Assembly: GCF_001310275.1 (NCBI RefSeq)
Contig: NZ_LGYZ01000014.1
Coordinates: forward strand, 19,529-83,528
DNA length: 64,000 nt
Source of the DNA: Nocardia arizonensis
GTDB taxonomy: Bacteria > Actinomycetota > Actinomycetes > Mycobacteriales > Mycobacteriaceae
Reading direction: 5' to 3'
Positions 25,150 to 35,104 of this stretch are shown one piece after another (position 1 is the stretch's first letter; each line of letters starts with the position of its first letter). The translations under genes were made by a program, and so were the position numbers. The notes under the pieces are model-generated. The model was not told the DNA's origin. It was given only the letters and a program-made list of their open reading frames with translations, and searched no databases.

Positions 25150-26082
25150 GTGCGCGGTGGGGCGGCCGGTGGCGGATACGCGCGGACACTGCTGCCGGTC
25201 ATCCCGGCCTGCCTGCTCGGGGTGGCCGTGGCGCTGGCGCTGGCCGCGCCCGGACCCGCCCCGGGCGCGGCGCTGATCCGAGTGCTCGCGGACTGCGCGG
25301 GCGCGACGGTGCTCGGACTCGCGGCGTTACCACGGCTGTATCCGCGCGCGGATCCACCGTGGCGGCTGCTGGCCGCATTGGCGGGCACCTGGACCTGCGC
25401 CGAATTCACGCTGCTGCTGTTCGAGGCCGCCGATGTGGCGGGCGTGTCCGTGCGCGCGCTCGGCGCCGACGATTTCGGCACCTTCCTCACCGCGATCAGC
25501 GGCGGCCAGATCGGTATCGCCATTCTGATCGGCGCGGGCGCGGTGACCGGCTACGCGGCACTGGCCTACCGCCGTCCCGACATCGCCTCCCCCGATCTGG
25601 TGTTGGTGTTCACGGCGGTGGCGCTGGCCCTGCGGCCGATCACCGGGCACATGTCCCAGCAGAGTCTCGGTTCGGTGCTGGCCGCGGTGCACGCCCTGGC
25701 GGCCGCCGCCTGGTTCGGATTGCTACTCGCACTGGCGCTGGTGGTGCGCACCCGCGGCGCGTGGGCACAGGCGCTGCCACGGTATTCGGCGGTGGCGCTG
25801 CCGCTGATCGGGAGCCTCGCGGTGACCGGCATCGTGAACGGACTGGTGCGCCTCGGCGGCGTCGGTCCGGTGCTGAGCACCGGATACGGGCGCATCCTGC
25901 TCGCCAAGTCGGCGGTGCTGGTCGCGTTGCTGGCACTGGGCTGGTGGTGGCGGCGGACCTGGGTGCGGCGCGCGGCCGATCACCGGATGGCCGCGGAGGA
26001 CTCGCTGCGCCGCGCCGTGCTCGAGGTCGCCGTGATGGCGGTCGCATTCGGGTTGGCGGCGGCGCTGGCGGTCACCGCGTGA
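25150..26082 (+). CDS. copD: CopD family copper transport membrane protein
   Basis: A 310-residue polytopic protein with about eight membrane segments. The CopD domain covers the C-terminal two-thirds, with GHMSQQSLGSVLAAVHALAAAAWFG (histidines facing the membrane) and the LAKSAVLVALLALGWW region. The CopC-CopD pair is thought to move copper across the membrane. GTG at 25150, ten bases after copC, is taken as the start because the longer frame overlaps copC. Confidence 0.88.
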   Translation: MRGGAAGGGYARTLLPVIPACLLGVAVALALAAPGPAPGAALIRVLADCAGATVLGLAALPRLYPRADPPWRLLAALAGTWTCAEFTLLLFEAADVAGVSVRALGADDFGTFLTAISGGQIGIAILIGAGAVTGYAALAYRRPDIASPDLVLVFTAVALALRPITGHMSQQSLGSVLAAVHALAAAAWFGLLLALALVVRTRGAWAQALPRYSAVALPLIGSLAVTGIVNGLVRLGGVGPVLSTGYGRILLAKSAVLVALLALGWWWRRTWVRRAADHRMAAEDSLRRAVLEVAVMAVAFGLAAALAVTA

Positions 26083-26119
26083 GAGCGGCGCGGCGCTGGT
26101 CAGACGCTAAAGTAACGAT

Positions 26120-26608
26120 ATGACCGAAGTGAAGATAATGACGGCCTGCGCGGCCTCGGCCGAATCCGCGTTCCGGTACGTCAACGATTACCGGAATCTG
26201 CCGCGCTTCCTGCACGGTGTCCAATCCTTCACTCCGGTCGGCGAACAGATCGAGGGCGTCGGCGCGGCCTTCGACGGCCACATCAAACTCGGTCCGGCGT
26301 CGCTGCGTTCGCGGGTGCGGGTGAATCGCTGGGAGGAGGATTTCGCGATCGGGATCACCTCCGTCGAGGGGTTCGAGGTCTGCTCGACCTTCCTGTTCCA
26401 CGTCGAGGGCGATGACCTGTGCACGATCGACGCGATCGTCGACTATCGGGTGCCCGGCGGTTTGGCCGGACGCGCCCTCGGCCGGACCATCGAACCGTTC
26501 GTGAAGATCACCGTGCGCCACACCACCGACAACCTGATCCGCCAGATCACCGAATTCCACAGCCGCGGCCCGGATTCGCTCGATCGGCAGCCCGGGGTGC
26601 GGTTATGA
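26120..26608 (+). CDS. SRPBCC family protein (polyketide cyclase/START-like)
   Basis: A 162-residue single-domain helix-grip protein. The family pattern includes the YVNDYRNLPRFLHGVQSFTPVG segment near the N-terminus, alternating beta strands, and a long C-terminal helix (IEPFVKITVRHTTDNLIRQITEFHS). These domains bind hydrophobic ligands, but no substrate can be read from sequence. Its stop overlaps the ATG of the first DUF5313 gene, so the two are coupled. Confidence 0.85.
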   Translation: MTEVKIMTACAASAESAFRYVNDYRNLPRFLHGVQSFTPVGEQIEGVGAAFDGHIKLGPASLRSRVRVNRWEEDFAIGITSVEGFEVCSTFLFHVEGDDLCTIDAIVDYRVPGGLAGRALGRTIEPFVKITVRHTTDNLIRQITEFHSRGPDSLDRQPGVRL

Positions 26609-26985
26609 CCGCGGCGACCGGACCGAACTTCGCCCAGCGCATCGGGTATCTGTGCGGCCGCACACTGCCCGCCTCGATGTCGGACTGGGTGTTGGCCGAT
26701 CTCACCGGCCCCGGGGCGACGCGGCGCTACCTGAGCCGCATCCTCATCCCGATCATTCCGGTGCTTTGCCTGTTCCTGCTGCTGCCGGGCCCGTTGTGGA
26801 TGGGTCTGGCGATGATGGCGCTGCTCTACATTCCGCTCATCTATTTCACCGTCGCGCTGATGTACGTGTTCCGGCGGCACCGGCTCATCCAGCACGGTCT
26901 CGACCCCGAACTGGCCGATGCCGACTCACGCCGCCGCGCCGACGCCGACCGGCTGGACTACGAACGCAGGCACGGGCGCGGATGA
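26605..26985 (+). CDS. DUF5313 family membrane protein, copy 1
   Basis: A 126-residue protein with two adjacent membrane segments (ILIPIIPVLCLFLLLPG and MGLAMMALLYIPLIYFTVAL) between an N-terminal motif, RIGYLCGRTLPASMSDWVLADLTGPGATRRYL, and a C-terminal H-G-L-D/S-P-x-L element ([20 protein letters not shown]). The family is actinobacterial with no known role. It starts within the SRPBCC stop (ATGA overlap). A clear paralogue follows 47 bases downstream. Confidence 0.85.
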   Translation: MTAATGPNFAQRIGYLCGRTLPASMSDWVLADLTGPGATRRYLSRILIPIIPVLCLFLLLPGPLWMGLAMMALLYIPLIYFTVALMYVFRRHRLIQHGLDPELADADSRRRADADRLDYERRHGRG

Positions 26986-27032
26986 GGCCGACGCACTAGC
27001 GGTGACGTATAACACAGGCATAGCCTGAATGT

Positions 27033-27398
27033 ATGAAAAAGCCCACAACCGGTCAGCGGATCGCCTACGATATCGGCCGCGCGCTTCCCCCGGAGCTGCA
27101 CGAGTGGGTCATCCACGACCTCGTCGGACACGGGGCCATGGAACGCTATCTCGTCCGGTTCCTCGTACCCGTCATCCCGTTCTTCGCCCTCGTCCTGCTG
27201 TTCCCGGGGCCGATGCCGCTGAAGATCGGGATGATCGTGATGATGATCGTCCCGCTGGTCGTCTTCACCGTTGCGCTGAGCTATGTCTGGCGGCGCTTCC
27301 GCCTGACACAGCACGGTCTCAGTCCCGACCTTCTCGACCACGCCAAGATCACCGAACACGACCGCGACGTCTACGAACTACAGCACGGTCACCGATAA
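27033..27398 (+). CDS. DUF5313 family membrane protein, copy 2
   Basis: A 121-residue paralogue of the preceding gene with the same layout: [32 protein letters not shown], two membrane segments ([36 protein letters not shown]), and the [11 protein letters not shown] tail motif. The two copies look like an old tandem duplication, similar in motif but diverged in sequence. No function is known. Its own promoter may lie in the short gap (TATAACACAGG). Confidence 0.85.
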   Translation: MKKPTTGQRIAYDIGRALPPELHEWVIHDLVGHGAMERYLVRFLVPVIPFFALVLLFPGPMPLKIGMIVMMIVPLVVFTVALSYVWRRFRLTQHGLSPDLLDHAKITEHDRDVYELQHGHR

Positions 27399-27462
27399 GA
27401 CATCGATCACACCGCGCGGGGGCCGCGAATACGCGGCAACGCGAGCGCGGCAGAATCGAGCC

Positions 27463-27939
27463 ATGACCGTTGTCGCCACCGCAGACCTGGCCGATGAGAT
27501 CGGCCCCGAAATCCGCAGCTGCGATACGCAGTTCATCCAGTTCGGCGGTCGCGAGAGCTTCGCGGGCCGAATCACCACCATCCGCTGCTTCCAGGACAAT
27601 CTGCTGGTCAAGCAGACACTGAGCGAACCGGGCCACGGCGGGGTGCTCGTGGTCGACGGCGGCGCGAGCGTGCACACCGCACTGGTGGGCGACATCATCG
27701 CGGGCCGCGGCGTCGACAACGGCTGGGCGGGCGTCATCGTCAACGGGGCCGTACGCGATTCGGCCATACTGCGCACCCTCGACATCGGTATCAAGGCATT
27801 GGGCACCAACCCGCGCAAGAGCACCCAGACCGGCAGCGGCGAACGCGACGTCACCATCGAATTCGGCGGTGTGAGTTTCGTTCCCGGCGAGATGCTCTAC
27901 AGCGATCACGACGGCATCGTCGTGCGCGCCGAGGACTGA
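27463..27939 (+). CDS. rraA: RraA family protein (ribonuclease E activity regulator)
   Basis: The 158-residue cytosolic protein has the RraA/MenG-like fold. Motifs include [24 protein letters not shown], the [19 protein letters not shown] segment, [18 protein letters not shown] and [25 protein letters not shown]. RraA binds RNase E and inhibits it; older annotations as a menaquinone methyltransferase (menG) are considered wrong, as the protein lacks a SAM site. The position corresponds to Rv3853. It converges on the S4-domain gene. Confidence 0.92.
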   Translation: MTVVATADLADEIGPEIRSCDTQFIQFGGRESFAGRITTIRCFQDNLLVKQTLSEPGHGGVLVVDGGASVHTALVGDIIAGRGVDNGWAGVIVNGAVRDSAILRTLDIGIKALGTNPRKSTQTGSGERDVTIEFGGVSFVPGEMLYSDHDGIVVRAED

Positions 27940-27950
27940 AGACGGACCGA

Positions 27951-28172
27951 TCAGGCCGGCGCCACCCGGACCCGGTGACCGGCGAGGGCGACCACGTCAC
28001 CCGCGTGCAATTGGCGCCCGCGCCGCAGTTCGACCTCGTCGTTCACCCGGACCAGGCCTGCGGCGATCACCGTCTTCGCCTCCGAACCGGAATCGATCAA
28101 ATTGGCCAGCTTCAGGAACTGCCCGAGCCGAATGATCTCGTCATCGATCGGAACATCGACTGGATCTGACAT
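27951..28172 (-). CDS. S4 domain RNA-binding protein
   Basis: A 73-residue protein consisting of little more than an S4 RNA-binding domain: [42 protein letters not shown]. This is the YaaA/RlbA-like stand-alone S4 type, possibly linked to ribosome or tRNA binding. The ATG at 28172 was chosen because the in-frame upstream extension falls in the lysX promoter gap. It is divergent from lysX across 132 bases. Confidence 0.88.
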   Translation of the reverse strand: MSDPVDVPIDDEIIRLGQFLKLANLIDSGSEAKTVIAAGLVRVNDEVELRRGRQLHAGDVVALAGHRVRVAPA

Positions 28173-28304
28173 GACATACATCCTTACCCGGGCCGGAATC
28201 CGCCGGCACGCCAACCCCCCGCGTCACCGCCGACCGGCCCGCGCCTCCCGACATCCCGGGTGGTCTTGGGACAGTCCGGGCGCGGGACCGTACACACTGG
28301 TTCG

Positions 28305-31300
28305 GTGACTTCCACGCAAGCCGGTCATCGCACGGACATCGCACCTCGGCAGGACAGACCCACCCCGCCGGTCCCGCATCGCGGCCACGGCAGGTTCTCC
28401 GAGGTACCGCATATCGCGGGGATGGTCCTCGGCGGCCTGGCGGCCGCATGTCTGCTGTGGAGTCTGTCGCCCGCGCTGCGCTTCCTGACCCAGGTGCCGC
28501 GGCGCTACATCGACGTCTACTTCTTCGACGCGCCCGACACGAACCTCATGTGGGCGCTGATCCTCGGTCTCATGGCCGGGGCCATCGCGAGCCGCAAGCG
28601 CATCGCGTGGTGGCTGCTCGTGGTCTACCTCGCGCTGTTCGCGCTGATCAACGCGCTCGACTTCACCGAGACCGGCAACTACAGCGCACTCGCGGGCATG
28701 GTCGCCCAGTTGGCGGTGATCGGTGTACTCGTCGCGGCGTGGAGCGAGTTCTACACCAAGGTGCGCCGCGGGGCCGGGTGGAAGGCGCTCGGCGTGCTGG
28801 TGGGCGGGCTTGCCGTCGGCTGCCTGATCGGCTGGGGACTCGTGGAGCTGTTCCCCGGAACGCTGCCCGGCGGTTGGCAGCGACCGGGCTGGGCGGTCTA
28901 CCGGGTGACCGCGGCGGTGCTGGTCGACAACGAGCACTTCGACGGTCACCCGCGGCCCTGGGTCAACTTCCTGCTCGGCCTGTTCGGCGCGATCGCGCTG
29001 CTCGCGGCGGTGATCGTGTTACTGCGCTCCCAGCGCGCCGAGAACGCCATGACCGGCACCGACGAATCGGCGATACGCGGACTGCTGGAACGCTCCGATG
29101 TCGAGGACTCGCTCGGCTACTTCGCGACCCGCCGGGACAAGGCGGTGGTGTTCGCGCCCAGCGGCAAGGCCGCGATCACCTACCGGGTCGAATTGGGTGT
29201 CTGCCTGGCCAGCGGGGATCCGATCGGGATGCGCGAAGCATGGCCGCAGGCCATCGACGCCTGGTTGAGATCGGCCGACCGCTTCGGCTGGGCGCCCGCC
29301 GTCATGGGCGCGAGCGAACTCGGCGCACAGGCGTATCGGCGAGCGGGACTGTCGGCCCTGCGCCTCGGTGACGAGGCGATCCTCGACACCCGCGGCTTCT
29401 CGCTGGCCGGACCGGAGATGAAGCAGGTCCGCCAGGCCGCCAACCGACTGCGCAAACACGGGTTCACGGTGCGCGTCCGACGGCACCGCGACATACCGGC
29501 ATCGGAATTCCCGCATGTCATCGGCCGGGCCGAGGCATGGCGCGATACCGAGACCGAACGCGGATTCTCGATGGCCCTCGGCCGACTCGGCGATCCGCTC
29601 GACGGCGACTGTCTGCTGGTCGAGGCGGTCAACGCCCAGAATCGGGTGCTGGCCATGCTGTCGCTGGTGCCGTGGGGCCGCACGGGCGTGTCACTGGAAC
29701 TGATGCGCCGTGACCCCGACGGCCCCAACGGCACGATGGAGCTGATGATCTCGCAGCTCGCGCTGACTTCCGAACAACACGGCATCACGCGGGTCTCGCT
29801 GAACTTCGCGGTCTTCCGTTCGGTGTTCGAGGAGGGCGGGCGGATCGGCGCCGGTCCGGTGCTGCGGCTGTGGCGCGGTGTGCTGCTCTTCTTTTCGCGC
29901 TGGTGGCAGCTCGAGGCGCTGTACCGCTCGAATGTGAAGTACCAGCCGCACTGGGTGCCCCGGTTCTTCCTGTTCGAGGAGCGCAGGCAGTTGCCGCGGG
30001 TCGCGATGGCCAGCGCGCTCGCGGAAGGATTCCTGCCGCGCTTCGGCAAGGATCCGGTGACCACGACCCATACCGGTCTGCGCAGTGCGGTACCCGACAC
30101 CGTCACCGGACTGCACGCCGACGGCACCCCGCCCGACATGCCGGAAAGCGAACTCGCCGAGCAACTTCCGCGACGGCCGGAACAGGTCCGGGTGCGCATG
30201 GACAAGCTGGCCAAGATGACCGCGGACGGAATCGACGCCTACCCGGTCGCCTATCCGCCCACGCACACCGTCGCCGCGGCCAGGCGCTCGCCGCGCGGCA
30301 CCACGGTACGGGTGTGCGGGCGACTGCTGCGCATCCGCGACTACGGCGGCGTGATCTTCGCGGTGGTGCGCGACTGGACCGACGACATCCAGCTGATCAT
30401 CGACCGCGACCGCGTCGGCGCGCGGCGCAGCGCCGAATTCGGCGAATACTTCGACCTCGGCGACCTGATCGAGGTCAGCGGGCAGATCGGACAGAGCCGC
30501 CGCGGCGAACTGTCGCTGCTGGCCGCGGACTGGCGGATGAACGGCAAATGCCTGCATCCGCTGCCCGACAAATGGAAGGGTCTGGCCGATCCCGAGGCCA
30601 GGGTGCGCCAGCGCTACGTCGACATGGCGATCAACCCCGACGCCCGCGAACTGCTCACCAAACGCAGTGCGGTGCTGCGCTCGCTGCGCGATTCGCTTAA
30701 CGGCCTCGGCTACCTGGAGGTGGAGACGCCGATCCTGCAACAGGTGCACGGCGGAGCCAACGCGACCCCGTTCATCACCCACATCAATGCCTACGACCTG
30801 GATCTGTACCTGCGCATCGCGCCCGAGCTGTATCTCAAACGACTCTGCGTCGGCGGTATGGAGAAGGTGTTCGAGATCGGGCGGACCTTCCGCAACGAGG
30901 GCGTGGACTTCAGCCACAATCCCGAGTTCACCATTCTCGAAGCGTACGAGGCGCACAGCGATTACGAACGCATGATGCACATCTGCCGGGAACTGATCCA
31001 GAACGCGGCGGTCGCCGCCAACGGCGCGATGGTCGCACTGCGCCCCAACGACGACGGCACCTTCGAGGAGGTCGACATCTCCGGGGAGTGGGCGGTGAAG
31101 ACGGTGCACGGGGCGGTGTCGGAGGCCGTCGGCGCGCCGGTCACCCCGCAGTCGCCGGTGGCCGATCTGCGCGTGCTCTGCGACAAGGCCGACATTCCGT
31201 ATCAGCACGGCTGGGACGCGGGTCAGGTCGTCCTGGAGATGTACGAACATCTGGTGGAGTCGCGGACCGAGGAGCCGACCTTCTATATCGACTTCCCCAC

Positions 31301-31628
31301 CTCGGTCTCCCCGCTCACCCGCGCGCACCGCCGCGTCGCGGGAGTCACCGAACGCTGGGACCTGGTGGCATGGGGCGTCGAATTGGGCACCGCCTACAGC
31401 GAACTCACCGATCCGGTGGAACAGCGCCGCAGACTCACCGAACAGTCGATGCTCGCGGCCAATGGCGATCCCGAGGCGATGGAACTCGACGAGGACTTCC
31501 TCGAGGCGCTCGAACACGCCATGCCGCCCACCGGCGGACTCGGTATGGGCGTCGACCGGATCGTCATGCTCATCACCGGTCGCAGCATTCGCGAGACCCT
31601 GCCCTTCCCCCTGGTCAAGCCGCGCTGA
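28305..31628 (+). CDS. lysX: Bifunctional lysylphosphatidylglycerol synthetase/lysyl-tRNA synthetase LysX
   Basis: A 1107-residue fusion. The N-terminus holds about seven membrane segments (28430-29030), then an MprF-like GNAT transferase domain ([18 protein letters not shown]... [12 protein letters not shown]...). The C-terminal half, from about residue 640, is a class II LysRS. It has an OB-fold ([20 protein letters not shown]), motif 2 ([20 protein letters not shown]) and motif 3 ([15 protein letters not shown]). It makes Lys-tRNA and transfers lysine to phosphatidylglycerol, lowering negative surface charge and raising resistance to cationic peptides. GTG 28305 is the likely start; the upstream frame is short and weak. 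Confidence 0.96.
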   Translation: MTSTQAGHRTDIAPRQDRPTPPVPHRGHGRFSEVPHIAGMVLGGLAAACLLWSLSPALRFLTQVPRRYIDVYFFDAPDTNLMWALILGLMAGAIASRKRIAWWLLVVYLALFALINALDFTETGNYSALAGMVAQLAVIGVLVAAWSEFYTKVRRGAGWKALGVLVGGLAVGCLIGWGLVELFPGTLPGGWQRPGWAVYRVTAAVLVDNEHFDGHPRPWVNFLLGLFGAIALLAAVIVLLRSQRAENAMTGTDESAIRGLLERSDVEDSLGYFATRRDKAVVFAPSGKAAITYRVELGVCLASGDPIGMREAWPQAIDAWLRSADRFGWAPAVMGASELGAQAYRRAGLSALRLGDEAILDTRGFSLAGPEMKQVRQAANRLRKHGFTVRVRRHRDIPASEFPHVIGRAEAWRDTETERGFSMALGRLGDPLDGDCLLVEAVNAQNRVLAMLSLVPWGRTGVSLELMRRDPDGPNGTMELMISQLALTSEQHGITRVSLNFAVFRSVFEEGGRIGAGPVLRLWRGVLLFFSRWWQLEALYRSNVKYQPHWVPRFFLFEERRQLPRVAMASALAEGFLPRFGKDPVTTTHTGLRSAVPDTVTGLHADGTPPDMPESELAEQLPRRPEQVRVRMDKLAKMTADGIDAYPVAYPPTHTVAAARRSPRGTTVRVCGRLLRIRDYGGVIFAVVRDWTDDIQLIIDRDRVGARRSAEFGEYFDLGDLIEVSGQIGQSRRGELSLLAADWRMNGKCLHPLPDKWKGLADPEARVRQRYVDMAINPDARELLTKRSAVLRSLRDSLNGLGYLEVETPILQQVHGGANATPFITHINAYDLDLYLRIAPELYLKRLCVGGMEKVFEIGRTFRNEGVDFSHNPEFTILEAYEAHSDYERMMHICRELIQNAAVAANGAMVALRPNDDGTFEEVDISGEWAVKTVHGAVSEAVGAPVTPQSPVADLRVLCDKADIPYQHGWDAGQVVLEMYEHLVESRTEEPTFYIDFPTSVSPLTRAHRRVAGVTERWDLVAWGVELGTAYSELTDPVEQRRRLTEQSMLAANGDPEAMELDEDFLEALEHAMPPTGGLGMGVDRIVMLITGRSIRETLPFPLVKPR

Positions 31629-31749
31629 GGCGCCGAGACCCGAACCGCACCGGCAGGATGCGTTCGCGAACGGTTAACAACGATTTCTCCCGCGCGATAA
31701 CCTTGATGATTCGGCCCGGGAGGAGGCCGCCGTCGACGAATGGGGAAGT

Positions 31750-31977
31750 ATGTATCTCGATCTGCTCACCAATGCGAGCCTGCTGGACCACAGCGTGTGG
31801 ACCAGCCCCGACGTGATCGCGTCCGACACGTGGAACACCGCGCTGGATCTCGCCGCCAAGAAGAAGAAAAAGAGCAGCGGGATCGGATTCTTCGGCGTCA
31901 TCTGCTGCGTGCTCGTGGTGGTCGCGATAATCGTCGCCATCGTGCTGTTCACCAAGCGCCGCGGCAACAGCGGATAA
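31750..31977 (+). CDS. Small single-pass membrane protein
   Basis: A 75-residue protein with an acidic/neutral N-terminus, a poly-lysine stretch (AAKKKKKSS), and a membrane segment (FFGVICCVLVVVAIIVAIVLF) ending in a basic KRRGNSG tail. I do not recognise a family. It has its own GC-biased frame after the lysX stop and is closed by a strong terminator, so it is probably real. The ATG follows GGGGAAGT. Confidence 0.7.
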   Translation: MYLDLLTNASLLDHSVWTSPDVIASDTWNTALDLAAKKKKKSSGIGFFGVICCVLVVVAIIVAIVLFTKRRGNSG

Positions 31978-31990
31978 TCCCCGCGAACCC

Positions 31991-32025
31991 CGACGGCTCG
32001 AACCTCGGCGAGGTTCGAGCCGTCG
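31991..32025. terminator. Bidirectional terminator, small membrane protein / MFS
   Basis: CGACGGCTCGAACCTC pairs perfectly with GAGGTTCGAGCCGTCG across a three-base GGC centre. It lies between the convergent stops at 31977 and 32041. Confidence 0.8.
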
Positions 32026-32040
32026 ACGTTCCGGCTGGGA

Positions 32041-33552
32041 TCAGAGTACGGTGCGCTCGGTCGCGACCTCGGCGTCGAGCAGTAGTTCCGCCTCGGCGGG
32101 CAGTTCGGCCGCGGGCGACCTGAGCACCGTGGCCGCCACCGCGAGCGCGACAACCACCAGTGCGGCCCCGATCCAGAAGGCCAATTGGAATCCGCTGGTC
32201 AACGCCTCTTTCGGAGCGCTGCCTTCGGCCAAGAGGTGGTCGGTGCGGCTCGCGGCGAGGGTCGCGAGCACCGCGAGTCCGAGTGCGCCGCCGACCTGCA
32301 TGGTGGTGTTGGCCAGACCGGAGGCGAGTCCGGCCTGCCGCTGGTCCACACCCGACATGGCCAGGTTCATCAATGCCGGGAAGGCCAGTCCGGCGCCGGT
32401 GCCGAACAGCACCACCGGCCCGAAGACGTGCGTCCAGTAGCCGCCGTCCACCGGGGCCTGCGCGAGCCACACGAGTGCGCCCAGGATCAGGGTCAGGCCC
32501 GGCAGCAGCACCATTCGCGCGCCGAAGCGCATCACCAGATGTTCGGAGAACTGCACCGACAGCACGCCCATGATCGCCGCGACCGGGAAGAACGCCAACC
32601 CGAGGGCGACCGCGCTGTATCCGAGCACCTGCTTCAGGTACAGCGATCCCATGAAGAACATGCCGAACATGCCCGCCACGGTCAGCACCTGGACCACGTT
32701 CGCGCCGGACAGATTGCGCGAGCGCAGAATTCCCAGCGGCATGAGCGGTGCGGACGCGGTGGCCTCGCGCAGCACGAAGGCCGCGAGCAGCAGCAGTGCG
32801 ACCGCCCCGAGCGCCAGGGTGCTCGAATCGGTCCAGCCGTATTCGGCGGCGGGTTTGACGATGGTGTAGACGCCGAGCATCAGGGCGGCGGTGATGAGCA
32901 CCGCACCCGGAACGTCGGCTCCCTCCTTCAGGCCGATCCCACGGTCCTTGTCGAGCACCCGGAACGCCGCGACGCCGACCAGGATGCCGATCGGCAGGTT
33001 CACCAGGAAGATCAGTCGCCAGTCCAGCGCGGTGAGCAGACCACCGAGCAGCAGGCCGATCGCGCCGCCCGCCGAGGCCACGAAGGCGTAGCGGCCGATG
33101 GCCTTGGCCTGGTCCTTGGGGTCGGGGAACATCGCGAAGATCATGCCGAGGATGACCGCGGAGGTCATCGCGCCGCCGATGCCCTGGAGGAATCGCGCGG
33201 CGATGAGGGTCACCGAATTGATCGCGGCGCCGCACAGCGCCGATGCCAGCGTGAACACCACCAGACCGGACAGGAACATGGTCCGGCGTCCGATCAGATC
33301 GCCGAGTCGCCCGACCAGCATGAGCAGGCCGCCGAAGGAGATCAGATATCCGTTGACCACCCATGCCAAGCCGGACGCGGTGAAGTGCAGATCCCGCTGG
33401 ATGTCGGTGAGCGCGACGTTCACGATCGTGGCGTCGAGCACGATCATGAGCATTCCGCCGCAGAGTACGTAGAGCGCGAGCCACGGACTGCGGCTCGCTC
33501 CGGAGGATTCGGCGCTCCCCGTGCGCGCATGTCGTTGTCCTGCATCGGCCAT
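32041..33552 (-). CDS. MFS transporter, DHA2-type (14 TMS) drug exporter
   Basis: A 503-residue protein with about 14 membrane segments. Motif A (LVGRLGDLIGRR) and the DHA2 antiporter N-terminal element (MIVLDATIVNVALTDIQRDL) are present, with the motif C-like GGAIGLLLGGLLTALDWRLIFLVNLPIG. Such proteins export drugs by proton antiport. It is divergent from an HxlR regulator gene (gap 33553-33631), which probably controls it. Substrates are unknown. Confidence 0.92.
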   Translation of the reverse strand: MADAGQRHARTGSAESSGASRSPWLALYVLCGGMLMIVLDATIVNVALTDIQRDLHFTASGLAWVVNGYLISFGGLLMLVGRLGDLIGRRTMFLSGLVVFTLASALCGAAINSVTLIAARFLQGIGGAMTSAVILGMIFAMFPDPKDQAKAIGRYAFVASAGGAIGLLLGGLLTALDWRLIFLVNLPIGILVGVAAFRVLDKDRGIGLKEGADVPGAVLITAALMLGVYTIVKPAAEYGWTDSSTLALGAVALLLLAAFVLREATASAPLMPLGILRSRNLSGANVVQVLTVAGMFGMFFMGSLYLKQVLGYSAVALGLAFFPVAAIMGVLSVQFSEHLVMRFGARMVLLPGLTLILGALVWLAQAPVDGGYWTHVFGPVVLFGTGAGLAFPALMNLAMSGVDQRQAGLASGLANTTMQVGGALGLAVLATLAASRTDHLLAEGSAPKEALTSGFQLAFWIGAALVVVALAVAATVLRSPAAELPAEAELLLDAEVATERTVL

Positions 33553-33569
33553 ACGGGAAACGCTAGCAA

Positions 33570-33611
33570 GCGTTAGTCCTAAAAGACAACTATTTAATTA
33601 AGTTGCGCAAC
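33570..33611. promoter_or_regulatory. Operator-like palindromes between MFS and HxlR genes
   Basis: The 79-base divergent gap is AT-rich. AACGCT-AGCA-AGCGTT is an inverted repeat near 33561-33576, TTAATTAA lies at 33594-33601, and GTTGCGCAAC at 33602-33611 is a perfect ten-base palindrome. These are candidate sites for the adjacent HxlR dimer and for overlapping promoters. Confidence 0.5.
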
Positions 33612-33631
33612 CGACTGATATGCTGTAGGAC

Positions 33632-34336
33632 ATGACTGTTGCACCGGAGCATCGCGGCAAACGCAGCTATCAGGACGCCTGCGGCGCGGCGCGCGCACTC
33701 GACCTGGTGGGCGAGCGGTGGACGCTGCTGGTGGTCCGGGATCTGCTGCACGGTCCGAAACGCTTCACCGACCTGCGTTCGGGTCTCCCCGCCATCAGCC
33801 CGAACGTGCTGTCGCAGCGGCTGGAGGAACTCGTCAACGCGGGCATCGTGTGCAAACGCAAATTGCCGCCGCCGGTCGGCGCGGCGGTCTACGACCTCAC
33901 CGCGTGGGGGCGCGAACTCGACACGGTGATCCTGGCCCTCAATCGCTGGGGCGCCAAGGCTCCGCGCGGGGCCTACCGCTGCGCCGACCTCAGCACGGAC
34001 TCGGTCGTCGTCTCGTTGCGCAGCTTCTTCGACCCCGCCGCCGCCGTCGGAGTCGAGGCCGACTACGACCTGTACTTCACCGAATCCAGTTCGGGCGAGG
34101 ATGAATTCCACGCCGTCGTCACCGACGGCACGTTCACCATCACCCGCGGGGTCAGCGGCGAGGCGGCCACCACGATCCACACCAGCGTGCCCGCCCTCGT
34201 CGCGCTGGTCTTCGACGGACTGCCCTACGAACAAGTCCGCGCCGGCGGCGACTTCACCGTCTCCGGCGACGAAGCCGCGGCCGAGCGTTTCGCCGGCTAC
34301 TTCGACCTGCCCTCGGGGTGCATGGCCCCGCGTTGA
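33632..34336 (+). CDS. HxlR family regulator with SCP2-like C-terminal domain
   Basis: A 234-residue regulator. The N-terminal HxlR winged helix covers about residues 10-110: CGAARALDLVGERWTLLVVRDLLHGPKRFTDL, PNVLSQRLEELVNAGIVCKRKLPPP, and YDLTAWGRELDTVILAL. The C-terminal 100 residues resemble a sterol-carrier (SCP2)-like domain (DEFHAVVTDGTFTITRGV...AGYFDLP), which could sense a hydrophobic ligand. Divergent transcription from the MFS exporter suggests that it controls drug export in response to such a ligand. The ligand role is inference. Confidence 0.88.
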   Translation: MTVAPEHRGKRSYQDACGAARALDLVGERWTLLVVRDLLHGPKRFTDLRSGLPAISPNVLSQRLEELVNAGIVCKRKLPPPVGAAVYDLTAWGRELDTVILALNRWGAKAPRGAYRCADLSTDSVVVSLRSFFDPAAAVGVEADYDLYFTESSSGEDEFHAVVTDGTFTITRGVSGEAATTIHTSVPALVALVFDGLPYEQVRAGGDFTVSGDEAAAERFAGYFDLPSGCMAPR

Positions 34337-34392
34337 TCGGTCGCGTCCGGGTCGCCGTGAGAAACCGCGCCTCGATGCGGCAGAGTGTTGGG

Positions 34393-35019
34393 GTGCAGTT
34401 GATACTCGTTCGCCATGCTCAGCCGCTACGGATCGACAACGCCGCGGCCGGGCCCGCCGATCCGCGGCTGTCGGAAATCGGTATGGAGCAAGCGAAACGA
34501 GTGCCCGCGGCCCTGAGTCGGCACCGCGTCACCCGGGTGCTCAGCAGTCCGCAGCGCCGCGCGCGCGAAACCGCCGAACCCACCGCCGCCGAACTGGGTC
34601 TCGCGCTCGAGGTCATCGATGACCTGGCCGAATACGATCGCGACCTGCCCGCCTATATTCCCATCGAGGACGCCAAAACCGAATTCCGGGCCGCCTACGA
34701 CCGGATCAAGGCGGGCTACCTACCCGAACAGATCGACGGTCCGGCCTTCGCCACGCGGGTGCGCGACGCGGTCACCGAGATAGCGGCCACCACCGATCCG
34801 GCCGACACCGTGGTGGCCTTCGCCCACGGCGGGGTGATCAACGTCCTGCTCCAGGACGTGCTCGAACTGGCCCGGCCGCTGACCTTTCCGATCGACTACG
34901 GGTCCATCACCCGAATCCTGTTCTCCCGCACCGGGCGGCGCACCGCCGCCACGGTCAACGAGAACGGCCACGTGTGGGATCTGCTGCCGCGCAATATCGC
35001 CGCGGGGCGGGCAGGCTGA
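34393..35019 (+). CDS. Histidine phosphatase family protein
   Basis: A 208-residue phosphoglycerate-mutase-like enzyme starting VQLILVRHAQPLRIDN. The RHA pocket with the catalytic His lies at residues 7-9; the second catalytic His is in VVAFAHGGVINVLL. The substrate cannot be read from sequence. GTG 34393 puts the RHA motif at its usual distance from the N-terminus; an ATG six codons upstream (34375) is the alternative. A terminator follows. Confidence 0.88.
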   Translation: MQLILVRHAQPLRIDNAAAGPADPRLSEIGMEQAKRVPAALSRHRVTRVLSSPQRRARETAEPTAAELGLALEVIDDLAEYDRDLPAYIPIEDAKTEFRAAYDRIKAGYLPEQIDGPAFATRVRDAVTEIAATTDPADTVVAFAHGGVINVLLQDVLELARPLTFPIDYGSITRILFSRTGRRTAATVNENGHVWDLLPRNIAAGRAG

Positions 35020-35044
35020 CGGCGCACGAGCCACCACCGACACG

Positions 35045-35084
35045 TGAAAGGCCCACCTCCCGTGCCGCGGAGGTGGGCCTTTCA
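35045..35084. terminator. Bidirectional terminator, phosphatase / cutinase
   Basis: TGAAAGGCCCACCTCC pairs perfectly with GGAGGTGGGCCTTTCA around CGTGCCGC. T and A runs flank the stem on both sides, so it serves the phosphatase (plus) and the cutinase (minus). Confidence 0.85.
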
Positions 35085-35104
35085 GCGTCGTACCGGATAC
35101 CGGA

